Shown here: one piece after another, positions 1-11,259 of the stretch | How the letters are laid out: each line of letters begins with the position of its first letter | Numbering within the stretch: the first letter of the stretch is position 1 | Assembly: GCA_031376285.1 (NCBI GenBank) | Contig: JANMDN010000067.1 | Location: 1 to 42,928 of the forward strand | DNA: 42,928 nucleotides | From: JANMDN01 sp031376285 | Lineage (GTDB): Bacteria > Actinomycetota > Thermoleophilia > Miltoncostaeales > Miltoncostaeaceae | Direction: 5' to 3' | Made by a program: the position numbers and the translations under genes | The notes under the pieces: model-generated | Database searches by the model: none | Told to the model about the DNA's origin: nothing | The model's input: only the letters and a program-made list of their open reading frames with translations

Positions 1-1315
<1,315 letters not shown>

Positions 1316-1425
1316 AGGGAGCGGCGCATTAGCGTCGCCAGGGCTCCAGAGCGCAATCTCTGTCGAGCTCCCTCGCATTGCGAGAGAGCCAAGCCCTAGA
1401 ATTTACGTCGACGCCTGATCGCGAG

Positions 1426-1479
1426 CACAGTCCAGCCGGACCCGCCATATTGGGTTCGTGCCGGCTTGGATTCACTGTG
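1426..1479 (+). other. Long imperfect hairpin in the rRNA spacer
   Basis: CACAG at 1426-1430 pairs with CTGTG at 1475-1479. Inside it TCCAGCCGG pairs with CCGGCTTGGA with one bulge, and ACCC pairs with GGGT around a CCATATT-type loop. By position it could be a processing or antitermination structure. The 16S leader is not in the window, so pairing with that cannot be tested. Confidence 0.55.
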
Positions 1480-1507
1480 ATCGTCATGCTGTTGAGTTGC
1501 CAGGGCA

Positions 1508-1529
1508 CGCCTCGTTGAGGCGGGCTTTT
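1508..1529 (+). terminator. Terminator-like stem inside the rRNA spacer
   Basis: CGCCTC, loop GTT, GAGGCG, then GGCTTTT. The 6-bp GC stem with a short T run resembles a weak intrinsic terminator, but it lies between 16S and 23S, where rRNA transcription complexes are normally antiterminated. It may instead be a processing or pausing element. Confidence 0.35.
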
Positions 1530-1548
1530 GGCCGCGTACCTTGAAAAC

Positions 1549-1573
1549 TGCATAGCGGTGAGGTGTGTGCTCT
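1549..1573 (+). other. Left arm of the 23S rRNA processing stem
   Basis: TGCATAG followed by CGGTGAGGTGTGTGCTCT. It is complementary to 4571-4594 on the far side of 23S, with a single bulged base. Together they form a stem of about 24 bp that brings the two ends of pre-23S rRNA together, the usual RNase III substrate of bacterial rRNA operons. Confidence 0.85.
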
Positions 1574-1576
1574 ACA

Positions 1577-4563
<2,987 letters not shown>

Positions 4564-4570
4564 AATAAAT

Positions 4571-4594
4571 AGAGCACACACCTCACCCTATGCA
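4571..4594 (+). other. Right arm of the 23S rRNA processing stem
   Basis: AGAGCACACACCTCACC then CTATGCA, the reverse complement of 1549-1573 apart from one bulged base. It lies 8 bases beyond the mature 3' end of 23S. Confidence 0.85.
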
Positions 4595-4598
4595 GTCT

Positions 4599-4620
4599 TG
4601 AGGGTACGCCCTCATGTTTT
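4599..4620 (+). terminator. UNCG-loop hairpin with T run between 23S and 5S
   Basis: TGAGGG, loop TACG, CCCTCA, then TGTTTT. The loop fits the stable UNCG tetraloop class, although the closing pair is G-C. The layout resembles an intrinsic terminator immediately before 5S. Since 5S must be transcribed, it is more likely a processing signal or an attenuating site. Confidence 0.4.
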
Positions 4621-4737
4621 CCCGGTGGCTATAGCGGAGGGGACACACCTCTTCCCATTCCGAACAGAGCCGTTAAGCCTTCTTGCGCCGATGGTACTCC
4701 GAGGGCAACCTCGCGGGAGAGTAGGTCGCCGCCGGGA
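4620..4737 (+). rRNA. rrf: 5S ribosomal RNA
   Basis: About 118 bases. The ends TCCCGGTGGC and GCCGCCGGGA pair to close helix I. The internal CCCATTCCGAACAGAG segment (near 4654-4669) and GGGAGAGTAGGTCGCCG (near 4714-4730) are standard 5S motifs. It is the third gene of the rRNA operon. Ends may be off by one or two bases. Confidence 0.95.
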
Positions 4738-4746
4738 TTCTTTATT

Positions 4747-4784
4747 CGATGGATCGGTCCTCATGGGGCCGGTCCATCGGCGTT
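4747..4784 (+). terminator. Probable terminator of the rRNA operon
   Basis: CGATGGATCGGTCC (4747-4760) pairs over 14 bp, including two G-T wobbles, with GGGCCGGTCCATCG (4766-4779) around a TCATG loop, and is followed by GCGTTT. The stem is strong and the T run weak. It sits 10 bases after 5S. Confidence 0.7.
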
Positions 4785-4896
4785 TGGTACACCTCACCGC
4801 ATGCAGTCGTTTGGCGCCCTGGCCGATTGGCGGTGCGCGTCGGGACGGGCCCGTGATCTGGCAGCTGTGCCTCACCGAGACGGCATTCCGCGCTGG

Positions 4897-4902
4897 TAGC
4901 GT
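4897..4902 (+). promoter_or_regulatory. -10 element of a leaderless promoter
   Basis: GGTAGCGT, with TAGCGT ending 6 bases before the ATG at 4909. There is no Shine-Dalgarno sequence, so transcription probably starts at or next to the A of the start codon. No clear -35 was seen. The same layout recurs before yggS, proC, vapB, the carbonic anhydrase and the small gene at 17824. Confidence 0.6.
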
Positions 4903-4908
4903 TGGGGC

Positions 4909-6234
4909 ATGAACGCGGACCCCGGAGGAGTCGTGATTGTTGGTGCGGGCCTCGCGGGGCTTGCCTGCGCTCGGACCCTCATGCAGACCGGTGAGTCTCG
5001 GCCGATTCACGTCATTGAGGCGGGAGACGGAGTCGGGGGGCGGGCGCGAACCCGATGGATTGATGGGCTCCCCATCGACCACGGGTTTCAGGTGGGTTTT
5101 CGCGGCTACCGGACACTTTGGGACCTCGCGCGAGGTGCCAGCATCCCCGCAGGAGATCTCCGGACGTTCGGAGTAGGCGCGGCGGTGCACGATGGCTCCG
5201 AATGGCGCCGGTTCGGCCTCGTCCCTCCCAGGTTCTCAGGGCTCCCGTCGGGCGACATACGTCGTCTCGCGTCGCTTCTGGCCGAGGTTCGACGAGCGAG
5301 CCCAGAGCGGATGCTCGCGGAGCCAATCGACGACATGACCACCGAGGAGTACCTCGTCGGTGTTCGGGGTCTGTCCCGCGAAGCGGTCAACACACTTGTG
5401 CGTCCTCTCTTTTCCGGCATTTTTCTCGATCGCAGCCTCAGCGCCGACGCCGGGTACTTCCGGTACCTCCTGGCGGTCATGTCACGCGGGCCAGCAATCC
5501 TGCCGACCGACGGACTCGGGCAGGTCGCTGAGTGGCTCGCGGCGGTGCTGCGGCGCGATGGTGTGACGATTACGACCGGCAGCCGAGTCGCTGAGATCCT
5601 CGTCGACGAGGACCGTTCGCACGCGATCGGTGTTCGAACCGTCGATGGAGCGGTTACCGCTGCCACGACCGTCGTGCTGGCAGTCGAGGGTGGGGCTTCA
5701 CGGACGCTTCTCACACCGCTTGACCGGCTGACCGCGCAGCGTATCCCGAGCGCCTCGGCGAGCATGCTGTCTGCGGCGTTTCGCATGCGGCGGCCGCTCT
5801 ACCAGGGGCGGACGCTCCTGCTGAACGGAGCGCCGATGGCAGGGGATGAGCCTCGCGTCGACCTGCTCTGCCAGACGAGCAATGTCAACCGTCCTGGTGC
5901 CGGTGACGACCACCACGTCCTGATGGCAACCGCGGTCACGACCGAGAGCCCGATGCGAGACGATGACCTTCCCGAAGCGGTTGCGTCCCTCGTAAAGCGC
6001 TGGTCGCCGGCCTTCCCATGGGACCGCGAGGCCTCGCTGATCGAGGTTCGCGATCATCCGAGCGCGCAGTTTCGACCCCTTCCCGGGGTGCGTCGGAGCC
6101 TTCCCGGCGTTCGGACGGCGATCCCAAACCTGCTGCTCGCCGGCGACTACACGTGCCACCCCTCCCTCGAGGGGGCCGTCTCAAGTGGGGTCGCGGCCGC
6201 GACCGCGATTCGAGCCCAGACCGCAATGCCGTAG
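4909..6234 (+). CDS. FAD-dependent oxidoreductase (amine oxidase / phytoene-desaturase-like)
   Basis: A 441-residue flavoprotein. The N-terminal Rossmann dinucleotide-binding motif GAGLAG is at residues 12-17, followed by the ribose-binding acidic residue in VIEAGDGVGGRART (about 35-48), as in the amine oxidase, protoporphyrinogen oxidase and carotenoid desaturase superfamily. DHGFQVGF (58-65) is common in the desaturase-like branch. The C-terminal FAD-contacting segment LLAGDYTCHPSLEGAVSSG begins near residue 409. No signal peptide or membrane segment is evident. It stands alone between the rRNA terminator and the convergent coiled-coil gene, with no carotenoid or haem genes nearby, so the substrate cannot be named. 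The start is supported by the -10 hexamer 6 bases upstream. Confidence 0.85.
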   Translation: MNADPGGVVIVGAGLAGLACARTLMQTGESRPIHVIEAGDGVGGRARTRWIDGLPIDHGFQVGFRGYRTLWDLARGASIPAGDLRTFGVGAAVHDGSEWRRFGLVPPRFSGLPSGDIRRLASLLAEVRRASPERMLAEPIDDMTTEEYLVGVRGLSREAVNTLVRPLFSGIFLDRSLSADAGYFRYLLAVMSRGPAILPTDGLGQVAEWLAAVLRRDGVTITTGSRVAEILVDEDRSHAIGVRTVDGAVTAATTVVLAVEGGASRTLLTPLDRLTAQRIPSASASMLSAAFRMRRPLYQGRTLLLNGAPMAGDEPRVDLLCQTSNVNRPGAGDDHHVLMATAVTTESPMRDDDLPEAVASLVKRWSPAFPWDREASLIEVRDHPSAQFRPLPGVRRSLPGVRTAIPNLLLAGDYTCHPSLEGAVSSGVAAATAIRAQTAMP

Positions 6235-6270
6235 GCGCCGCCGTACGGGGTCGAGATCCCCCGCGCAATG

Positions 6271-6317
6271 TGAGGCAGCACTCCGGTACCCACGGCTCAC
6301 GGTGATGTGCCTCATTT
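6271..6317 (+). terminator. Candidate terminator between convergent genes
   Basis: TGAGGCA (6271-6277) pairs with TGCCTCA (6308-6314), followed by TTT. A few extra pairs (CAC with GTG) extend into a long loop. It lies in the 144-base gap after the oxidoreductase and before the 3' end of the opposing coiled-coil gene. The loop is long, so this is a weak call. Confidence 0.35.
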
Positions 6318-6378
6318 GCAGGGAGTCTGGGTGGAATTCACGCCGGCCGAGCACGGAACGAATGGGTTCCTCGCGGCG

Positions 6379-8124
6379 TCAGTCGTTGTCTGCCACCTCG
6401 ATCGGTGGCGCTTCGTCGAACGCCCGACGGCCGAGGACACCGCGGATTCCGAGGCTCTCACCCCCGACTCCCAACGGATCGATGGGACCGACTTCCTCGT
6501 CGCCGTCGAGCGCGGGTCGGTCGGCGGATGCAGCCGACGGTGACGGGGCGAGGCTGAGGTCCTTTCGAACCTTCATTGCCTCAAGCTGCGACTGACGGAC
6601 ACGCTTGATGGTGCCGGCTTGAGCCAGTGCGAGGGCGTCGAACTTGCGACGCAGGGTGGCGACTCCCGCGGCTTCGGTGGCGAGCGCGTCGCGCTCCGCT
6701 TCAATCGTGGTCATGGCCTCGCGCGCCTCCGCGAGCGCGCCGGCTGCGCGCCTGAGCTCAGAATCCCGCTCGGCAAGGATTCGTCGCCGGTCCTCGCTGA
6801 GCGCGACGTGCGCAGACAGCTCGTCACGGAGGCGCGCCACGTCGCGCTGCCGATCCTCAAGGCTTTTGGCCGCTTCGTCCCTTGCGAGGCGAAGATCGTC
6901 GAGTTCGCCGCGAAGGACCACCAGGCCCTCGCGCGATGCGGCAACTTCCGCCGCCCGCTTCTCGGCGGCGTCGCGCAGGGACGCGGCGACGCGCTCCTGC
7001 TCCGCGTAGGAGGCACGCACAGTCCCCAGCTCGCGCTGCAGACCCGCCCGTTCCCCTTCGGTCGTTGTGAGCGAAGCGCGGACGGTTTTGACCTCGTCCC
7101 GAGCTGCGCTGAGATCACGCTCGATGCGCTGAGCCGCGTCGCGGGCAGCGCTCAGGTCAGCACCGGCGCGAGTCGCCTCGAGCTGCGCCGACGTCGCGGC
7201 CGAGCGAAGCCTGGTTGCTTCCTCACGAGCCACGTCGGTTTCGCCTTGAAGACGCGCCGCGCCCTGCTGGGCCTGGGCAAGCAGCGCTTCGCGCTGGGCC
7301 GTCTCGGCCTTCGCCGCCGTCAGCGCGCTCTCGGCCCGTCCGGCTTGCGTCCTCGCCGCATTGAGGGCGTCACGTAGCCGGGCCGGCTCGTCCCGACCCT
7401 CGTTGAGACTGGCCTCGAGCTGCGCGACCGCTCCGTGCGCCCGCTCCAGCTCGGAGCTCATGCGGACGGTCTCGGCATTTGACGACGCGACGTCAGCGTG
7501 AAGCTGTTGTTGCGCGTGACCGGCCGCTTGGAGGGCGCTACTCAGTCGCTCGACCTCACGTGTTGCGTCCTCAACGTTCGCGTCGCGTCGTCGCGCGTCG
7601 GTCTGTGCGGCCTCGAGCTCAGATGCGAGGCGGGCCGCGTCCGCCCGAGCCTCCCGAAGTTCGGCCTCCAGCCCGCCGGACGACCGTTCGAACTCAGCAA
7701 TGGATGCGCGCAGTTGTTCCGACTCGATGCGGTGGCCCTCGGACTCCCCGTGAAGTCGTTCGGAGGCCGACTGGGTCGTGTCGAGCGCCGCTCTGAGGTC
7801 GGCGGTCTCGGCCTCGGCGGCTCGTACCGCGTCTGCGCCGCTGTCAACGTCAGCCTGAAGGCGTTCGAGGGCAGACTGCGCGTCGCTCAGGTTCGTGGTG
7901 GCCCGGTCGTGGGCAAGCGCGAGCTGGTCGCGCTCACCCGCGAGCGACTCCAGCATCGACCGCACCTGCTCAAACCCAGGGTCGCGGTCGAGCGATGTGA
8001 GATCGGCCGCGTCGACCGAGCGACGTGCCGGTCGACGGCGCATCTCAGCGAGACGCCCGACGATCATGCCGACCGCGAACACGATCACCGCAACGGCAAC
8101 ATAGGCGAGGGCAGTGCTCACCAT
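6379..8124 (-). CDS. Membrane-anchored long coiled-coil protein
   Basis: 581 residues from the preferred ATG at 8124, which has AAGGGAG 8 bases upstream. A start 16 codons earlier (8172) lacks such a site. Residues about 4-24 form one hydrophobic helix, followed by a basic stretch (RLAEMRRRPARR), so the rest is predicted to be cytoplasmic. Residues about 50-490 are nearly uninterrupted Ala/Glu/Arg/Leu heptad-like sequence (many QLHADVASS and AREEATRL-type segments), hence a long coiled coil. The tail from about 490 has KFDALALAQAGTIKRV and a Pro/Gly/Asp-rich end. The topology resembles EzrA or SMC-like structural proteins, but there is no ATPase motif and I recognise no family. It is divergent from the actin-like gene at 8480, which suggests a shared cytoskeletal or segregation role. 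That is inference only. Confidence 0.75.
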   Translation of the reverse strand: MVSTALAYVAVAVIVFAVGMIVGRLAEMRRRPARRSVDAADLTSLDRDPGFEQVRSMLESLAGERDQLALAHDRATTNLSDAQSALERLQADVDSGADAVRAAEAETADLRAALDTTQSASERLHGESEGHRIESEQLRASIAEFERSSGGLEAELREARADAARLASELEAAQTDARRRDANVEDATREVERLSSALQAAGHAQQQLHADVASSNAETVRMSSELERAHGAVAQLEASLNEGRDEPARLRDALNAARTQAGRAESALTAAKAETAQREALLAQAQQGAARLQGETDVAREEATRLRSAATSAQLEATRAGADLSAARDAAQRIERDLSAARDEVKTVRASLTTTEGERAGLQRELGTVRASYAEQERVAASLRDAAEKRAAEVAASREGLVVLRGELDDLRLARDEAAKSLEDRQRDVARLRDELSAHVALSEDRRRILAERDSELRRAAGALAEAREAMTTIEAERDALATEAAGVATLRRKFDALALAQAGTIKRVRQSQLEAMKVRKDLSLAPSPSAASADRPALDGDEEVGPIDPLGVGGESLGIRGVLGRRAFDEAPPIEVADND

Positions 8125-8479
8125 GGGTTTTGCTCCCTTCGGCGTTCCGTCATTCGACAGTCGGTGCGACAACGTCTCGCCTCACTTGTTTTCCGATCGC
8201 TTCGGTGATCGCGCCAGGCGAACGTCGCCCTGATGTGCACCGTGCATACGCGCTTCAATCGTGTCTCGTTCGAGGGTCGTGTGACGCACTGGAGAGAGCG
8301 TAGTCCCACGAATCATGGAATGTCCAGATTCACCACAATTGCTATGCTCGCGGCGGATTTTGGACCGACCGACCCTCCCCGACGGACGGGGTCCGTTCTA
8401 CGCCCAGGACGGGTCCCTTTCGAACGCAGGCGCACTACCGTCATCCAAGGGTGGGACCGCCAACCGTCTGGAGTGACAA
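8125..8479. other. Divergent intergenic region (355 bases)
   Basis: It separates the coiled-coil gene (minus) from the actin-like gene (plus). It contains the SD of the coiled-coil gene, a perfect TGCAC-C-GTGCA palindrome at 8236-8246 that could be an operator, a TATGCT -10 candidate at 8343-8348, and the GGAG ribosome site just before 8480. No convincing gene was seen; the short frames here do not look like protein. Confidence 0.5.
8343..8348 (+). promoter_or_regulatory. Candidate -10 element for the actin-like gene
   Basis: TATGCT within TTGCTATGCTCG. No good -35 was found at 16-19 bases. It would give a leader of about 125 bases before the ATG at 8480, which has its own GGAG ribosome site (8466-8472). 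Confidence 0.4.
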
Positions 8480-9595
8480 ATGCAGGTGTTAGGAATCGAT
8501 CTCGGCTTTGGATTCACGAAGGCGACAAACGGCGACCGTGAACTTGTCATCAAGTCGGTCATCGGCGAGCCCGAGGCGACGTACGGCGGTGACGTTGGTG
8601 GCGTGTTCGACGATGCCGAGCATCTGCACCTCGAGTTCGACGATATGGGGCTCTTCATCGGTGAGCTCGCCGAGCGCCAAAGCGCGCTTCGCGCGTTCAC
8701 ACTTGACCAAGACCGCTTCATCTCAGAAGCCGCGAAGCCGCTCGCGCTTGCGGTCGCGTCGGTCCTGGCCGACCCTCGGGAGCCGATCAAACTCGTTACC
8801 GGTCTTCCGATCTCGACATATCGGGACCGCGGGGCGGACCTTGCGGAGATACTTCGCGGACGGCATTCGTTTGCCACGGTGGACCGGCTCGGTGCCCGTC
8901 ATCGCGTGGTCGTTGAGTTCACCGATGTCGAGGTGATTCCGCAGCCATTCGGGTCGCTTTACAACACCATGCTCGGCACCGACGGAAGCGTCAGCGACGC
9001 GTCGATTCAGCGGGGCAAAGTCGGGGTCGTCGATGTCGGTTTTCATACCGCGGACTTCACCGTCTCAGACCGAACGGCGCTCCTGGATCGGGCGAGCGCC
9101 AGTGTTGAGTCGGGTATCGGCCGCGCCTTTTCGGTGATCTCGGCAAAGCTCCGCGAAAAGAGCGGTGTCTCGGTCGAGCTCTACCGCCTTCACGAGGCGA
9201 TGCAGCGGCGGAGGGTGAAGGTACACGGCAACGATTACGACCTCGCCCGACTCATCGAGCACGTTCTCGGACAGCTCGCCACCGACCTCGCCAGCGAAGC
9301 GAACCGCCTCTGGTCGGATGAGTGGGACATGGATGCCATCCTGATCACCGGCGGAGGCGGCGCGGCGTTGGCTCCGTACATCACGCCGCTCCTGAGTGGA
9401 CGTGTCTTGCCCGTTGACGCGAGCGACGACACCCGCCTGAACAACGTGCGTGGCTACTACAAGTACGGCCTGCATCTCTGGGGCGGGGGCGGACGCTCGG
9501 TCGGCGCGGACGGCGGCGCAAGTGAACCCGTGAACGTCTCAACCGGTGACGCACCCGGCGACGCTCCTCCAGCGGTGCAGCCGGCGCCCTACTGA
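8480..9595 (+). CDS. ParM/StbA-family actin-like ATPase
   Basis: 371 residues with actin-fold motifs in order: phosphate-1 IDLGFGFTKA (6-15), phosphate-2 VVDVGFHTAD (183-192) and the adenosine motif ILITGGGGAAL (287-297). The family comprises plasmid-segregation ParM and chromosomal or archaeal actin-like proteins that form ATP-dependent filaments. The last 35 or so residues are Gly/Ala/Pro-rich and probably disordered. GGAG lies 8-11 bases before the ATG. No parR- or parC-like partner (small DNA-binding protein, iterons) is adjacent. The only neighbour in a shared regulatory region is the divergent membrane coiled-coil protein. Family assignment is firm; the cellular job is unknown. Confidence 0.85.
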   Translation: MQVLGIDLGFGFTKATNGDRELVIKSVIGEPEATYGGDVGGVFDDAEHLHLEFDDMGLFIGELAERQSALRAFTLDQDRFISEAAKPLALAVASVLADPREPIKLVTGLPISTYRDRGADLAEILRGRHSFATVDRLGARHRVVVEFTDVEVIPQPFGSLYNTMLGTDGSVSDASIQRGKVGVVDVGFHTADFTVSDRTALLDRASASVESGIGRAFSVISAKLREKSGVSVELYRLHEAMQRRRVKVHGNDYDLARLIEHVLGQLATDLASEANRLWSDEWDMDAILITGGGGAALAPYITPLLSGRVLPVDASDDTRLNNVRGYYKYGLHLWGGGGRSVGADGGASEPVNVSTGDAPGDAPPAVQPAPY

Positions 9596-9606
9596 TCATC
9601 TGAGGC

Positions 9607-9638
9607 CGGGCCGCGGATCGAGGAGGATCTGCGGCTCG
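9607..9638. terminator. Hairpin between convergent genes
   Basis: CGGGCCGCGGATC (9607-9619) pairs with GATCTGCGGCTCG (9626-9638) around loop GAGGAG, 13 bp with two G-T pairs. There is no T run on either side. It lies between the actin-like gene and the opposing CDGSH gene, so it may slow transcription from both directions. Confidence 0.45.
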
Positions 9639-9677
9639 ACCTCTACCTCTACCTGATGTTCGGCATTCGACCGTGGG

Positions 9678-9881
9678 CTACGGTGCGGGCTCGTCGGCGC
9701 TGAAACCCGCCGACGAGTGTGACCCATCACAGAAGGGCTTCTTCGCGGAGTGGCCGCAGCGACAGAGGGCGATCACATCACCAGTGACCGGGTAGGAGTT
9801 GCCATCGGCGTCGGTCAGAACGACGGTCCCGGTTACCACGTACGGCCCACTCTTCTTCACTCTGATCGTCACCTGTGACAT
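9678..9881 (-). CDS. CDGSH iron-sulfur domain protein
   Basis: A 67-residue protein. Residues 40-54 read CRCGHSAKKPFCDGS followed by His, matching the CDGSH signature C-x-C-x2-S-x3-P-x-C-D-G-S-H, whose three Cys and one His hold a redox-active 2Fe-2S cluster. The ATG at 9881 has AGGGAG upstream. A much longer upstream-extended frame in the same register is antisense to murA and lacks protein character, so it was trimmed. No membrane helix is present, unlike mitoNEET, which suggests a soluble bacterial single-CDGSH protein of electron-transfer or cluster-storage type. The physiological partner is unknown. It is divergent from murA with about 94 bases between starts. Confidence 0.88.
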   Translation of the reverse strand: MSQVTIRVKKSGPYVVTGTVVLTDADGNSYPVTGDVIALCRCGHSAKKPFCDGSHSSAGFSADEPAP

Positions 9882-9960
9882 CGGCGCTCCCTGGCTTCGG
9901 CGTGGGTTCAGATCATGGTTGAGCAACCCCTGGCCCGCAACGGGTCCCCCCGCCGGCTGA

Positions 9961-9966
9961 TAGCGT
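9961..9966 (+). promoter_or_regulatory. Candidate -10 element for the murA-his operon
   Basis: TAGCGT, 9 bases before the GTG of murA, with no Shine-Dalgarno site between. This implies a leader of only a few bases or none. Spacing is slightly longer than in the other leaderless candidates. Confidence 0.45.
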
Positions 9967-9975
9967 GGGCCACCG

Positions 9976-11259
9976 GTGAGCGAGGTATTTCGGATCGAAG
10001 GTGGGCATCCCCTCTCGGGTGAGGTTGTCCCAGCCGGCAACAAAAACGCGGCGCTTCCGATCCTCGCGGCCTGTCTCCTCACGGACGAGGAGGTCGTGCT
10101 TGAGAACGTGCCCGACATTCTCGACGTGCGCGTGATGCTGGACCTCCTTGCGGGCCTCGGGGTGGAGATCCGCCAAGAGGATCCCCACACGATCGCGCTG
10201 CGGGCCGCCGAGGTGCGCACGAGCGAAGTCGATCAGGATCTGGCGCGACGGCTTCGGGCGTCTGTGCTCCTTGCCGGGCCGCTCCTCGGACGTCTCGGGG
10301 CCGCGGATCTCGCCCTGCCCGGAGGCGACTTCATCGGCCGCCGCCGGATCGACACCCACCTCCACGCGTTCCGTGCCCTTGGTGCGGAGGTGGAGGTCGG
10401 CCGCAGCTATCGACTCCGCCACTCGGGCCTTGTCGGCACGGAGATTTTCTTGGACGAGGCATCCGTCACCGCGACCGAGAACGCCCTCGCGGCGGCGGTC
10501 GTCGCGCGGGGCGAGACGACGATCTTGAACGCGGCCTGCGAGCCGCACGTCCAAGACATGGCCCGATTCCTCGTCGAATTGGGGGCGGTCATCGATGGAA
10601 TCGGCACGAACGAGCTCCGAATCCAGGGTGTTGATCGGCTTCGGGGCGGTCGTTTTCGGATCGGCCCCGACCACATCGAGATCGCATCCTTCATCGGTCT
10701 TGCGGCGGTGACGAGGTCTGATCTGATCATTCGCGACATTCGCCCAAGCGATCTGCGCATGATCAACATCACCTTTGAACGGCTGGGCATCCGTGTCGAG
10801 ATGCACGACGACTACCTGAGGGTGCCACCGGATCAGAGCCTCGAGATCGTCGCCGACGAGGGCGGGGCGATTCCGAAGGTCGATGATGGCCCCTGGCCAG
10901 CATTCCCGGCGGACCTCACCAGCATCGCCGCCGCGGTGGCGACTCAGTGCCACGGTGAGGTGATGATCTTCGAGAAGATGTTCGAGAACCGCCTCTTCTT
11001 CGTCGACAAGCTCGTGTTGATGGGCGCGCGCATCATCCTGTGCGACCCGCACCGCGTCGTCATCAGTGGTCCCGCGCAGCTCTTCGGAGAGCCGATGGAA
11101 AGCCCTGACATCCGCGCCGGCATGGCCCTCCTCATCGCGAGCCTTGGGGCAAACGGGACCAGCACGATCGGCAACATCCGACAGATCGACCGCGGCTACG
11201 AACGGATCGACGAGCGCCTTCGCGCCATCGGGGCTCGTATCGAGCGCATCGATGCCTGA
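9976..11259 (+). CDS. murA: UDP-N-acetylglucosamine 1-carboxyvinyltransferase, Cys-to-Asp form
   Basis: A 427-residue cytoplasmic enzyme that transfers enolpyruvate from PEP to UDP-GlcNAc, the first committed step of peptidoglycan synthesis. The N-terminus PAGNKNAALPIL (19-30) holds the conserved Lys-Asn pair of EPSP-synthase-fold transferases. In the active-site loop, LPGGDFIGRRRID (114-126) has Asp118 where most MurA have the Cys (Cys115 in E. coli) that fosfomycin alkylates. Asp here is known from Mycobacterium and Chlamydia MurA and gives intrinsic fosfomycin insensitivity. The codon is GAC at 10327-10329. Length is normal. The GTG start fits the fold, and the gene heads the his run, overlapping hisZ by 8 bases. 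Confidence 0.95.
   Translation: MSEVFRIEGGHPLSGEVVPAGNKNAALPILAACLLTDEEVVLENVPDILDVRVMLDLLAGLGVEIRQEDPHTIALRAAEVRTSEVDQDLARRLRASVLLAGPLLGRLGAADLALPGGDFIGRRRIDTHLHAFRALGAEVEVGRSYRLRHSGLVGTEIFLDEASVTATENALAAAVVARGETTILNAACEPHVQDMARFLVELGAVIDGIGTNELRIQGVDRLRGGRFRIGPDHIEIASFIGLAAVTRSDLIIRDIRPSDLRMINITFERLGIRVEMHDDYLRVPPDQSLEIVADEGGAIPKVDDGPWPAFPADLTSIAAAVATQCHGEVMIFEKMFENRLFFVDKLVLMGARIILCDPHRVVISGPAQLFGEPMESPDIRAGMALLIASLGANGTSTIGNIRQIDRGYERIDERLRAIGARIERIDA

Larger units (their letters stand above)
1316..1576 (+). other. 16S-23S internal transcribed spacer without tRNA genes
   Basis: About 260 bases between 16S and 23S. I looked for tRNA-Ile and tRNA-Ala (anticodon arms, GTTCGAATC-type T arms, CCA ends) and found none. 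It holds a large hairpin (1426-1479), a small GC stem followed by Ts (1508-1529), the phrase CCTTGAAAACTGCATA near 1539-1554 that is typical of Gram-positive spacers, and the left half of the 23S processing stem (1549-1573). Confidence 0.85.

Noticed and set aside
1316..1576. tRNA-Ile or tRNA-Ala in the rRNA spacer
   Set aside because: No cloverleaf, T-arm motif or anticodon arm found.
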